A DNA stretch of 29,732 bases from Fidelibacterota bacterium (GTDB lineage: Bacteria; Fidelibacterota; Marinisomatia; SCGC-AAA003-L08; D37C17). The stretch is from positions 18,601 through 48,332 of the forward strand of contig PAHD01000037.1 of assembly GCA_002704685.1 (NCBI GenBank). The letters are read 5' to 3'. The notes beneath the pieces were generated by a model. It saw only the letters and a program-made list of their open reading frames with translations, was not told the origin of the DNA and searched no databases. Below, one piece after another: positions 9,841 through 17,980 of this stretch. Each line of letters begins with the position of its first letter. Position 1 is the stretch's first letter. The position numbers and the translations under genes are program-made.

Positions 9841-11652
9841 ATGAAGAGAACAATTAAAAAAATTATATTTATTTCACTACTTAGTAGTATTATTTTTTGT
9901 GAATCGAAGATTGATAAAAAAATTAATACTCTATTAAAACAAATGACGGTTGAAGAAAAAATTGGTCAAATGACTCAAATTGACCGAAGATTTTTAAGGT
10001 CTGATGAAGATTTGATAAAATTTGGAATTGGTTCAATTTTAAGTGGCGGTGGATCAGTTCCTGAAGATAATACAGTTGAAGGCTGGGCAGATATGTATAA
10101 CCACTTTCAAAAGACTGCACTTAAAAGCAGGTTAAAAATACCTATTATTTATGGTGTAGATGCTGTCCATGGACACAACAATGTCCCAAATGCAACAATT
10201 TTTCCACATAACATTGGACTAGGCTGTACATTTGATGAAAAAATTGTTTATAAAGTTTCAGAAGCTACTGCTAAAGAAGTTGTTGCTACTGGAATAGATT
10301 GGAATTTTGCACCATGCTTAGCAATCCCACAAGATCCTAGATGGGGTAGATACTACGAAGGATTTTCAGAAGATACTGAGCTTGTTTCTAAACTTGGAAT
10401 TGCAGCAATAAAAGGTTACCAAAATAAAATTGGTGGAAAAAAATCAGTAGCTGCTTGTGCAAAACATTTCTTAGGTGATGGAGCAACAATCTGGGGAACT
10501 GGAGATAATAATTATAAAATCGATAGAGGAAATGCAATAATTAGTGATGAAGATTTAAGAAATAAATATTTAATTCCTTATCAAGATGCAGTTGATAATG
10601 GAGTTTTAACAATAATGGCTTCATTTAATAGCTATAATGGTCTTAAATGCCATGCTAGTGGATATTTATTTAACGATTTGCTAAAAGAAGAACTTGCTTT
10701 TGAGGGGTTTGTAATTTCGGATTGGAGAGGCATCGATGAAATACCTGGAGATTATAAATCTGATATTGTAACATCAATAAACTCTGGTATTGATATGATT
10801 ATGGTTCCTGGTGACACAATTTGGGGAGGAGAACCATATCATAAATTTCTAAAACTTTTCAAAGAATCTGTTAAAGAAGGACTTATTAAAGAAGAAAGAT
10901 TGGACGATGCTGTTTATAGAATTTTAAAAGTAAAACATCAAATGGGCTTGTTTGATAAACCTTTTGCAAGTAAAAAATATGTAAAAGATTTTGGTTCAAA
11001 AAAACATAGAAAAATTGCAAGAGAAGCGGTTAGAAAATCAATGGTACTATTGAAAAATGATAATAATATTCTACCTTTATCTAAAAATTTAGATAAAATT
11101 CATGTTGCTGGTATTGGAGCGAATGATATTGGTATGCAATGTGGAGGCTGGACAATTGAATGGCAAGGAAAAATGGGAGATATTACAAGTGGTACTACAA
11201 TTTTAGATGGAATTAAATCAACTGTTTCAAAAAATACTGAAGTAACATTTTCTGAAACTGGAACTAATGCAAGTAATGCAGATATTGGTATTGTAGTTAT
11301 TGGAGAGAAGCCTTACGCTGAAGGAATGGGTGATGATGGCGAACTTAAATTGTCTAAAGAAGATACAGCTGTTTTAAATAACATGAAATCAGCAAATATA
11401 CCGTTAGTGGTAATCATGTTATCAGGAAGACCTTTAATGATAACAGAAGAATTAAAAGATTGGGATGCTTTTATTTCAGCTTGGTTACCAGGTACTGAAG
11501 GAGCTGGAGTTTCAGATGTAATTTTTGGTGATTATAGTCCTACAGGGAAATTATCCTTTAGCTGGCCAAGAGATATTTCACAAATTCCAGCAAATTATAA
11601 AGATAAAAACTATGACCCACTTTTCGAATTTAGTTATGGGTTAAAATATTAA
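9841..11652 (+). CDS. Exported GH3 beta-glucosidase / glucan exo-hydrolase
   Basis: This 603-residue enzyme should release glucose from the non-reducing end of beta-glucans or their oligosaccharides. A signal peptide (KKIIFISLLSSIIFC) precedes the mature N-terminus, which could be periplasmic or surface-exposed. The N-terminal GH3 barrel shows EEKIGQMTQID, GVDAVHGHNNV at 105-115, DPRWGRYYEGFSED near 165-178, AKHFLGDG near 207-214 and VISDWRG, in which Asp294 is the expected nucleophile. The second domain carries VIGEKPYAEGMGDDGEL near 487-502. Glu494 in PYAE matches the position of the acid/base residue in plant exo-1,3/1,4-glucanases. The domain order and sequence resemble the ExoI-type group, and there is no FN3 tail. 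A Cys at the signal-peptide end (IIFC) could be a lipobox, but it is weak. The stop codon overlaps the GH16 start in TAATG. Confidence 0.93.
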   Translation: MKRTIKKIIFISLLSSIIFCESKIDKKINTLLKQMTVEEKIGQMTQIDRRFLRSDEDLIKFGIGSILSGGGSVPEDNTVEGWADMYNHFQKTALKSRLKIPIIYGVDAVHGHNNVPNATIFPHNIGLGCTFDEKIVYKVSEATAKEVVATGIDWNFAPCLAIPQDPRWGRYYEGFSEDTELVSKLGIAAIKGYQNKIGGKKSVAACAKHFLGDGATIWGTGDNNYKIDRGNAIISDEDLRNKYLIPYQDAVDNGVLTIMASFNSYNGLKCHASGYLFNDLLKEELAFEGFVISDWRGIDEIPGDYKSDIVTSINSGIDMIMVPGDTIWGGEPYHKFLKLFKESVKEGLIKEERLDDAVYRILKVKHQMGLFDKPFASKKYVKDFGSKKHRKIAREAVRKSMVLLKNDNNILPLSKNLDKIHVAGIGANDIGMQCGGWTIEWQGKMGDITSGTTILDGIKSTVSKNTEVTFSETGTNASNADIGIVVIGEKPYAEGMGDDGELKLSKEDTAVLNNMKSANIPLVVIMLSGRPLMITEELKDWDAFISAWLPGTEGAGVSDVIFGDYSPTGKLSFSWPRDISQIPANYKDKNYDPLFEFSYGLKY

Positions 11653-12674
11653 TGGTTTATTTTTTAATTTTTTTATTTTTATTTAGTTGCAAAGAGCAAG
11701 AATATAATGATTATAACCCTATCGCACCCTCAATTTGTGAATATGAAGATATTACAGGTACTTGTTGTCCTGAAGCAGAATTAGATTGTAATAATATTTG
11801 TAATGGTAACTCAGCTTTTAATTGTAATAATGCATGTGTAAGTATTGCTTATATTGATGCTTGCAATGGGTGCAATGATTCAAACGCTCTAAATTATAAT
11901 GAAAATTCAACTGATGATTACAATTGTATTTATGATAATCCACCAGAAAATTATACTTTAGTTTGGAATGATGAATTCAACAGCCCTGAAATTGATTTAT
12001 CTAGATGGAATTTTGAAATTTGGGGAGCGGGTATGTTTAATAATGAAGAGCAAGCCTACTCATCAAGATCAGAAAATGCTTACATTGAAAATGGAAAATT
12101 GATTATCAAAGCTTTAAAAGAAAATTATAATAATGCAGATTATAGCTCTGCAAGAATGACAACACAAAATAAGGGTGATTGGAAATATGGTAGGATAGAA
12201 GTAAGAGCAAAACTCCCTACTGGCCTTGGAACATGGCCTGCAATATGGATGATGCCAACTAACTCAGTCTATGGAGTATGGCCCAATAGTGGTGAGATTG
12301 ATATTATGGAGCATATTGGGTGTGATAATGGAAATATTCATGGAACGATTCATTGTAGTGAATATAATTTTGTAAATAATACTCAACAAGGGGGTACTTT
12401 AAATAATATCCTTGCTGTGACAGGCACAGATGTAGATCAGTTCCATACATATACAATTGAATGGGATGACAGCTCAATTAATTGGTATGTTGATAATATA
12501 AGCTACTATACATATTACAAAAATGGAGATGATTATACTACATGGCCATTTGATCAAAACTTTTTTATTATTCTCAATTTAGCAATTGGAGGAGATTGGG
12601 GAGGAATATGCTCGTTTGAGTCAACAGCATTTCCTCAAATGCTTGAAATAGACTTCGTTAGAGTGTACCAATAG
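11652..12674 (+). CDS. GH16 endo-beta-1,3-glucanase (laminarinase-type) lipoprotein
   Basis: This 340-residue protein has a lipoprotein signal with lipobox FLFSC (Cys13), so it is probably membrane-anchored, perhaps on the outer surface. A Cys-rich spacer follows at about 29-92, including a motif of the type CNGCNDSNALNYNENST that is common in marine FCB secreted proteins. The GH16 catalytic domain covers about 101-340, with LVWNDEFNSPEIDLSRW, GTWPAIWMMPTN and the active site GEIDIMEH. Glu215 is the predicted nucleophile, Asp217 the assisting residue and Glu220 the acid/base. The spacing and the WP-SGEIDIMEH context suit laminarinase-like GH16 enzymes; lichenase or another beta-glucanase activity is possible. 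Its ATG shares one base with the GH3 stop, implying coupled translation. The protein ends directly after the last strand (FVRVYQ), with no dockerin-like tail. The last 17 bases overlap the convergent GH16 gene. Confidence 0.92.
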   Translation: MVYFLIFLFLFSCKEQEYNDYNPIAPSICEYEDITGTCCPEAELDCNNICNGNSAFNCNNACVSIAYIDACNGCNDSNALNYNENSTDDYNCIYDNPPENYTLVWNDEFNSPEIDLSRWNFEIWGAGMFNNEEQAYSSRSENAYIENGKLIIKALKENYNNADYSSARMTTQNKGDWKYGRIEVRAKLPTGLGTWPAIWMMPTNSVYGVWPNSGEIDIMEHIGCDNGNIHGTIHCSEYNFVNNTQQGGTLNNILAVTGTDVDQFHTYTIEWDDSSINWYVDNISYYTYYKNGDDYTTWPFDQNFFIILNLAIGGDWGGICSFESTAFPQMLEIDFVRVYQ

Positions 12675-14232
12675 GACCAATAATCATATTCACTAATGTT
12701 ACTATATCTGTAACATTTATCTGACTATCATTATTTAAATCATAACATAAATTAAAGTTATTATCTCCTGATAAAATAGATGATATTAAAAGGACAACAT
12801 CTGTTACATTGACAAAATTATCTTGATTAATATCTCCATCTAAACCACAGCCATCACCTAACTGAAATACTCTTACATAATCAACCTCAAGTTTTTGTGG
12901 AAAAAGGTTATTTTCTGTTGCGCATGCCATATAACTACTTCCTATTGCAAGATTTAATATAATATGAAACTCTTGGTCAAAAGGCCACTGCTGCCAACCT
13001 GAATTAGTTTTAAAATATGTACCCATATAATTACCATCTATGTAAAATTTAATATCATTTTCTGACCACTCCATTTCATAATCATGAAATTCACTTGTAT
13101 CAATTTCTTGGTTTAAATAATAAGATGGTGGTTGAATTCCACCATTCCAGTTGTACATAGAACTATGTACTGTAGAAAAAGGGTCTCCACTGTTCATACT
13201 TTCACATCCATAATGCTCCATAATATCAATCTCACCACCATTTGGCCAACCCCCATATGGAGAATTAGTTGGCAACAACCAAAAAGCAGGCCAAGTACCT
13301 CCGGCTTCAGGTAATTTCATTCTTGCTATAAATTTTCCATAAAGCCAATCACCCTTATCTTTTGTTCTTAATCTTGAAGAAGTATAATTAGAACCAGAAA
13401 AATTTTCATACTTAGCTTCAATAACAAGCTTCCCATCAATAATGGAAGAGTTTTCGGATTTATAATATTGTGATTCTCCATTTCCCCAGCCCCACAAACC
13501 ATATTGAGAACCAGTCCCTGTTTGAAAACTCCACTTTGATTGATCGATTTCTGAGCCGTTAAATTCATCTGACCAAACAAGCTCCCAAGTATCAGTACAA
13601 CCTGGAATATTTAAATCACAATCACAGTATCCATAAGGAATTCCAGGACCGTCACATACACCACACTCATCAAATTCTAAGCTTCCGCCACAATTACCAT
13701 CACAATCAATACTAACAATACAATCACCTTGACAATTATAATTTTCAGTAGGATACTGACAATTTCCAATCTCTAAAAAGTTGCAAGCTGATTCATCTTC
13801 ACAGCTTAATTGAATTCCGCCATTACAATTATTATCACAACTACCCGCGCAATAAGTTTGATTCAAATTATTTCCAGAAACTATAAATCCATAATTAAAA
13901 AAATTATCATTAGGATTGAAGTCGCAAGAACTTCCTCCAGGAGCATAAATAATTTGCCCCCACCCCCCCCAATCATCATCCGGACCAGTTCCTGCTATTA
14001 CATATTCGTATGTCCCATTTTCTAAATCAATCAAACCTTCAAATACTTGGTCATTATCATCATCAGTCAGAGTAATACCCCATCCATCCCAATTATTCCA
14101 ACTTCCATTTATAACAATACTAGGAAACTGCTCATTAGGTAAACTTGAATTTGATAAGTCAATGAAAAAGCTAACTGTTGATGTTAATCCTATTGATAAA
14201 AAGATATTATAAATAAATAATTTTTTAAACAT
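12658..14232 (-). CDS. Multidomain secreted GH16 endo-beta-glucanase with N-terminal module, Cys-rich linker and dockerin-like tail
   Basis: The 524-residue protein has an N-terminal signal peptide and a beta-sandwich-like module at about 20-137 that matches those of the five-module protein (SFFIDLSN, ENGTYEYVIAG, CAGSCDNNC). A Cys-rich segment at about 140-212 includes FDECGVCDGPGIPYGYCDC, which closely resembles the end of the SprA Cys-rich region. The GH16 domain covers about 214-457, with catalytic GEIDIMEH (Glu334, Asp336, Glu339). Residues about 461-519 are a dockerin-like pair (GDINQDNFVNVTDVV and DLNNDSQINVTDIV). It should cleave beta-1,3-glucan outside the cell and is a good candidate client of the adjacent type IX secretion genes. 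It lies 58 bases beyond the secretion operon and may have its own promoter. The last five residues (PIGTL) lie within the 17-base overlap with the opposite gene and are absent from the similar tail of the five-module protein. A C8 tract lies at 13963-13970. Confidence 0.92.
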   Translation of the reverse strand: MFKKLFIYNIFLSIGLTSTVSFFIDLSNSSLPNEQFPSIVINGSWNNWDGWGITLTDDDNDQVFEGLIDLENGTYEYVIAGTGPDDDWGGWGQIIYAPGGSSCDFNPNDNFFNYGFIVSGNNLNQTYCAGSCDNNCNGGIQLSCEDESACNFLEIGNCQYPTENYNCQGDCIVSIDCDGNCGGSLEFDECGVCDGPGIPYGYCDCDLNIPGCTDTWELVWSDEFNGSEIDQSKWSFQTGTGSQYGLWGWGNGESQYYKSENSSIIDGKLVIEAKYENFSGSNYTSSRLRTKDKGDWLYGKFIARMKLPEAGGTWPAFWLLPTNSPYGGWPNGGEIDIMEHYGCESMNSGDPFSTVHSSMYNWNGGIQPPSYYLNQEIDTSEFHDYEMEWSENDIKFYIDGNYMGTYFKTNSGWQQWPFDQEFHIILNLAIGSSYMACATENNLFPQKLEVDYVRVFQLGDGCGLDGDINQDNFVNVTDVVLLISSILSGDNNFNLCYDLNNDSQINVTDIVTLVNMIIGPIGTL

Positions 14233-14290
14233 ATTGTAATATAATTAATATTTAATTTAGTTAGATATAAAATTACAAAAAATTACAAGA

Positions 14291-15130
14291 CTAGAAACTC
14301 TTCATAATTTCAATTGATGAAGGACTACCTAGGGTTGCATTATTATGATTTAAATTACCAAAAACAATTGCCCATTTTTTATAATCTAATTTAATACCAA
14401 ACGAGAAATCTTTGTAAATATCTGAATAAGTCCCACCAACAATAAAATTTAAATATGGCAAGGTTGTAATCGTACTTAATTTTAAATAGTTATTTTGCTC
14501 AAAAGTAAAAAAGTCTGAAAGAAATACTAAATTTAAATTTGGTACAAAATATTTTGCTCCAACCCCAAATAAGATTTCATTATTTACTCTTAAGTTATCA
14601 GAAAATTCTTTTCCAATATTCCTAATTAAAAAACCAATATCTAAATTTTCATTAATTTTATTATTTATACCTATATCTATAGAAAAACCATGCATAGATT
14701 CAGAAAATAATTTTGAATAATTAAATTTTACTTTATAACCAAAAGATAAATCTTCAAATAAGATATCAAATGACTTATTCATTTCCATTGCATACCAACT
14801 TGCACCGAAAAAACCTATTGGACTTTCACTAGCAACTTCATTTCTAAGCTCAATATCATTAATACTTAAATTCTCGAAAGAAATATAATTATGATTATTA
14901 AAATAATAAGATATTTTTTGACCAGATACACCACCTAACCATAAATTTTCTGATAAACTTATATATGAGTTATCAACTGATATTAGCGCAGGATTAAGCT
15001 CTTGATTATAACAAATTCCTCCTCCTGATGTTGATAACATTGATGCAGATTGTGGAATAATTAATGCTTTTAATCCAATACATAAAGAGAGGTTAAATAG
15101 TAATATTATATTTAATATCCAAAATAACAT
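14291..15130 (-). CDS. PorQ/PorV-like outer-membrane beta-barrel protein
   Basis: The 279-residue protein begins with a signal peptide (FWILNIILLFNLSLCIG). Most of the rest is alternating hydrophobic/polar segments rich in Asn, Tyr, Phe and Gly, as in a beta barrel. Near the N-terminus, GGGICYNQELNPALIS resembles the NPA segment of PorV/PorQ and UPF0164-type barrels. Later IGFLIRNIGKEF and LFGVGAKYF are barrel-like motifs of that group. It begins two bases after the upstream PorV-like gene and is the last gene of the operon. In type IX secretion, PorV carries substrates at the SprA channel, while PorQ works with PorZ at the attachment complex. I cannot decide which of the two roles this gene has from sequence alone. 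Confidence 0.7.
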   Translation of the reverse strand: MLFWILNIILLFNLSLCIGLKALIIPQSASMLSTSGGGICYNQELNPALISVDNSYISLSENLWLGGVSGQKISYYFNNHNYISFENLSINDIELRNEVASESPIGFFGASWYAMEMNKSFDILFEDLSFGYKVKFNYSKLFSESMHGFSIDIGINNKINENLDIGFLIRNIGKEFSDNLRVNNEILFGVGAKYFVPNLNLVFLSDFFTFEQNNYLKLSTITTLPYLNFIVGGTYSDIYKDFSFGIKLDYKKWAIVFGNLNHNNATLGSPSSIEIMKSF

Positions 15131-15132
15131 GA

Positions 15133-16095
15133 TTAATAATTTAACAATGAAAAACTAAATAAATGACTTAATCCTTGATCAACTAAACCTAAATCAAGAG
15201 CATAATCAATATTTAAAATCATAAATTCACTAATTTTAAAAGGAATACCAAAGCCAAAAGCATAATCTATATTATTATCAATATAGCTAATACCTCCTCT
15301 TAAAGATATAGAATTAACTAATAAGTCGGAATTATAATAATATTCAAATCCCACCTTGTATTTATTATATATATGTTCAGATAAACTTAGAGTATTTTTA
15401 ATTGGCAAGTAATCTACTTGACAGGAAAGGATAAATTTATCTGGTAAATTATATGAAAAACCAATCATATGATTTATAGGAATTTTTTCCTCATATATCT
15501 CAGATTGATTTTGATTAAGGTAATTAATATCCCAACTAAATGATGATGATAAATTATTTATCTTTAAACCTAAATTCATATGTTCATTAAATTCATATAA
15601 AAATCCTATATCAAATCCTATACTGCTATCACTTTTATAAATATCCATATCATTAAACAAAGTCTTAAAATTAAATCCACCTGATAAAGAACCTAAATCA
15701 ATTCCAAAAGATAACATCCCATATCCCTGGGAATACCTTAGAGTACCAAGCTGACCACCAAAACCTGAATTTGTTTGTATTATATTTTCTGTACCAACTC
15801 TAAAAAATGACAAGCTAACTCCGGCAGAAGGTGGTAATGGTCTGGCTATTGATACTGATTGCAATGATCTATCAAGAGACATTACAAAATGAGAAAAACC
15901 ATATTCATTATCTGAAATTTTTGGAAGCAAAGCAGGGTTGTTAAATGCTACAAAACCTTTATTATAAGTACTAACTAAAGAATTAGACATAGAAATATTT
16001 CTAGCATCTGTTCCAAAATTAAAATTAGATCCGGGGTAACCAGAATAAAAATTTGCAAATAAATAAAAATTAATTAATAATAATATGTACTTCAT
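15133..16095 (-). CDS. PorV-like outer-membrane barrel protein of the type IX secretion system
   Basis: The 320-residue protein has a signal peptide (MKYILLLINFYLFANFYSG) followed by SNFNFGTDARNISMSNSLVS and VAFNNPALLPKIS. This is a divergent version of the opening GARALAMGGAFVA...NPAGL of the PorV/PorQ and UPF0164 families. The rest alternates Gly-rich and aromatic strands (GFGGQLGTLRYSQGYGML; LGLKINNLSSSF) and ends in Tyr, as outer-membrane barrels do. Length is slightly below that of typical PorV. It lies one base after the propeller protein and two bases before a second barrel, in the operon led by rdgB-sprA. Established work shows PorV binding SprA and receiving client C-terminal domains; assigning this gene to that role is inference from position and fold. 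Confidence 0.75.
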   Translation of the reverse strand: MKYILLLINFYLFANFYSGYPGSNFNFGTDARNISMSNSLVSTYNKGFVAFNNPALLPKISDNEYGFSHFVMSLDRSLQSVSIARPLPPSAGVSLSFFRVGTENIIQTNSGFGGQLGTLRYSQGYGMLSFGIDLGSLSGGFNFKTLFNDMDIYKSDSSIGFDIGFLYEFNEHMNLGLKINNLSSSFSWDINYLNQNQSEIYEEKIPINHMIGFSYNLPDKFILSCQVDYLPIKNTLSLSEHIYNKYKVGFEYYYNSDLLVNSISLRGGISYIDNNIDYAFGFGIPFKISEFMILNIDYALDLGLVDQGLSHLFSFSLLNY

Positions 16096-16096
16096 T

Positions 16097-17980
16097 TTAA
16101 TAATGACCCTTTACTGCATTTATCACCATTAATTTTTCCCAAACCTCTTGGTTACTGATTTTAAGCTTACAAAAATAAACCCCATTAGAAACTTTAATAT
16201 TATTTTTATTTCTTCCATCCCAAGAACATTCTAAATTATTATAATTATTAAACTGAGCACATTCAAAAGAGTCGACTAAATTCATAGAAAAATCATAAAT
16301 ATTCATAATCCCGTAATTTTGATCAGTTTTATATTGGAAGTCTACATTTGTATAAATATTATCAATAAAAAAAGGATTTGGCCAAATATGTAATTTATTT
16401 TCATTAACAATTTCTTGATTTGATGCTACATAATAGTCCCATGATTCCAAATTCCATAAGTTTGGATTATCAATATTATCATCTGACTGTACCCAAACAA
16501 GACCTTTTGGAGTTCCAATGAAAAACATATTATTTCTTTTAATACAAGTGTAAACTTTTTCTTCTGAAAAGATTTGATTTTCAATATTTTGATTATAATC
16601 TAAAATACTTAATATTTCATTTGGAAATTCTAATTTATTCCAATTTAAAATATTATCTGAAAAAGCAAAAAATAAACCTCTATTTGTTGATGCATACAAA
16701 ACATCACTTGTAAAATAAAAACTATAAGGTGTTGCACCATCATAATTATTATTATTATTTAAATCATCAATAATAATATCTTCTAAATCATAAATGTCAT
16801 TACCATTTGAATCAATATATTCTTCTCCAAATTGATTTATTGTAAACCATGACTCTCCATTGTTATCTGTATATGTTATAGCATTTGGATGAGGTGTACT
16901 TTCTTCTCTATCCCATGAAACTAACCATATCCTTGGTAATTCACTATTAGTTAAATACTGTGGGACGATATCTATAATCCAATTTCCACCCAAGCCATCA
17001 AACGTTGTATAATGAATCCAATCAATACACCCATTATCATCTATAATCCCTCTGTTTACTCCATCTGCTGTACCAGCCCAGACATACATTTGGTCATTAT
17101 AAAATTCTGTATATACTGAAAAAACTTTGTGATTATGGTTTCCTCCATAATTTAAATTTCCACTTATCTGAGGATCGACAGGGTTATAAACATAACTTGC
17201 AGGATAAGAACCGCAGTCAACAGAAGACTGATTATCCATTGGAAGAGGAATAATTTCCCAGTTTGGATTTTCATCAGTATATTTAAATCGTCTTAGCATA
17301 CCTGCCCAATTTGCAGCATAAATATATTTATTTACAGTATCTGCAGAAACATCATAAGTGACATTTTTTGCAGTAGTCTGTATAGCTAAGCTTGACAGAA
17401 CTTGTCCACCCCAGTTAATAACGATATTATTACCTGTCTGACTACAAGTTTGTGATGGAACATCCCAAGAACACCCTGATCCAGCTGGAGAACATTCACA
17501 TTCATCAGGTGAATTTAGCGGGTTATCACATGTTAAGTTTTCACATTCTGGTAATTGATCTTGAGGCTGAGGAATAAATTTCCATGAACTACCATTATCA
17601 GTTGACCATGCAATACCCGTACCACTTGAAACTTCTTCATTTAGAAAATTTACTGTTTCTACTCCTGATACAATAATTAATTGTTCTTCAGTATAAACTT
17701 CTAAAGCGGGGTTTCCTCCAACAGGTAGATTTGAATCTTCAAAACTGTATAAATCCATACTATTATCCAATAGACCCAATCCACCAGATGTCGCGATTAT
17801 AATAGATTGATTATTTAAAATTCTTAAATCAACTATTGAACTACTATTCAAATCTTCACTAAGCTCTCTTAATCTATAATTATTGTTCAACTCGTCATGA
17901 TTTATGTTATACTTAGTTGGATACAAACAAAAACATAACGTGTTAAAACAAAATAATATAATTGAACTCTTAATATTCAC
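16097..17980 (-). CDS. Secreted propeller-like protein with type IX-type C-terminal sorting domain, in the sprA operon
   Basis: I place the start at the GTG at 17980, giving 627 residues. It has a purine-rich site (GAGAAGAAA) just upstream and gives an immediate signal peptide (KSSIILFCFNTLCFC). A longer frame opens at a TTG at 18052, but it would overlap the preceding gene by 83 bases and bury the signal peptide. The body has repeated blade-like segments (VDLRILNNQSIIIATSGGLG, IAWSTDNGSSWKFIP, YIYAANWAGMLRRF, MYVWAGTADGVN, VLYASTNRGLFFAF), suggesting a beta-propeller. A PSI-like Cys cluster lies near 145-185. The last 100 residues (IWPNPFF, NIYDFSMNLVDSF, CSWDGRNKNN, SNGVYFCKLKI) match the FlgD-like/type IX sorting C-terminus. 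It is probably secreted by the system encoded around it. No enzyme motif was seen. Confidence 0.85.
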   Translation of the reverse strand: MNIKSSIILFCFNTLCFCLYPTKYNINHDELNNNYRLRELSEDLNSSSIVDLRILNNQSIIIATSGGLGLLDNSMDLYSFEDSNLPVGGNPALEVYTEEQLIIVSGVETVNFLNEEVSSGTGIAWSTDNGSSWKFIPQPQDQLPECENLTCDNPLNSPDECECSPAGSGCSWDVPSQTCSQTGNNIVINWGGQVLSSLAIQTTAKNVTYDVSADTVNKYIYAANWAGMLRRFKYTDENPNWEIIPLPMDNQSSVDCGSYPASYVYNPVDPQISGNLNYGGNHNHKVFSVYTEFYNDQMYVWAGTADGVNRGIIDDNGCIDWIHYTTFDGLGGNWIIDIVPQYLTNSELPRIWLVSWDREESTPHPNAITYTDNNGESWFTINQFGEEYIDSNGNDIYDLEDIIIDDLNNNNNYDGATPYSFYFTSDVLYASTNRGLFFAFSDNILNWNKLEFPNEILSILDYNQNIENQIFSEEKVYTCIKRNNMFFIGTPKGLVWVQSDDNIDNPNLWNLESWDYYVASNQEIVNENKLHIWPNPFFIDNIYTNVDFQYKTDQNYGIMNIYDFSMNLVDSFECAQFNNYNNLECSWDGRNKNNIKVSNGVYFCKLKISNQEVWEKLMVINAVKGHY

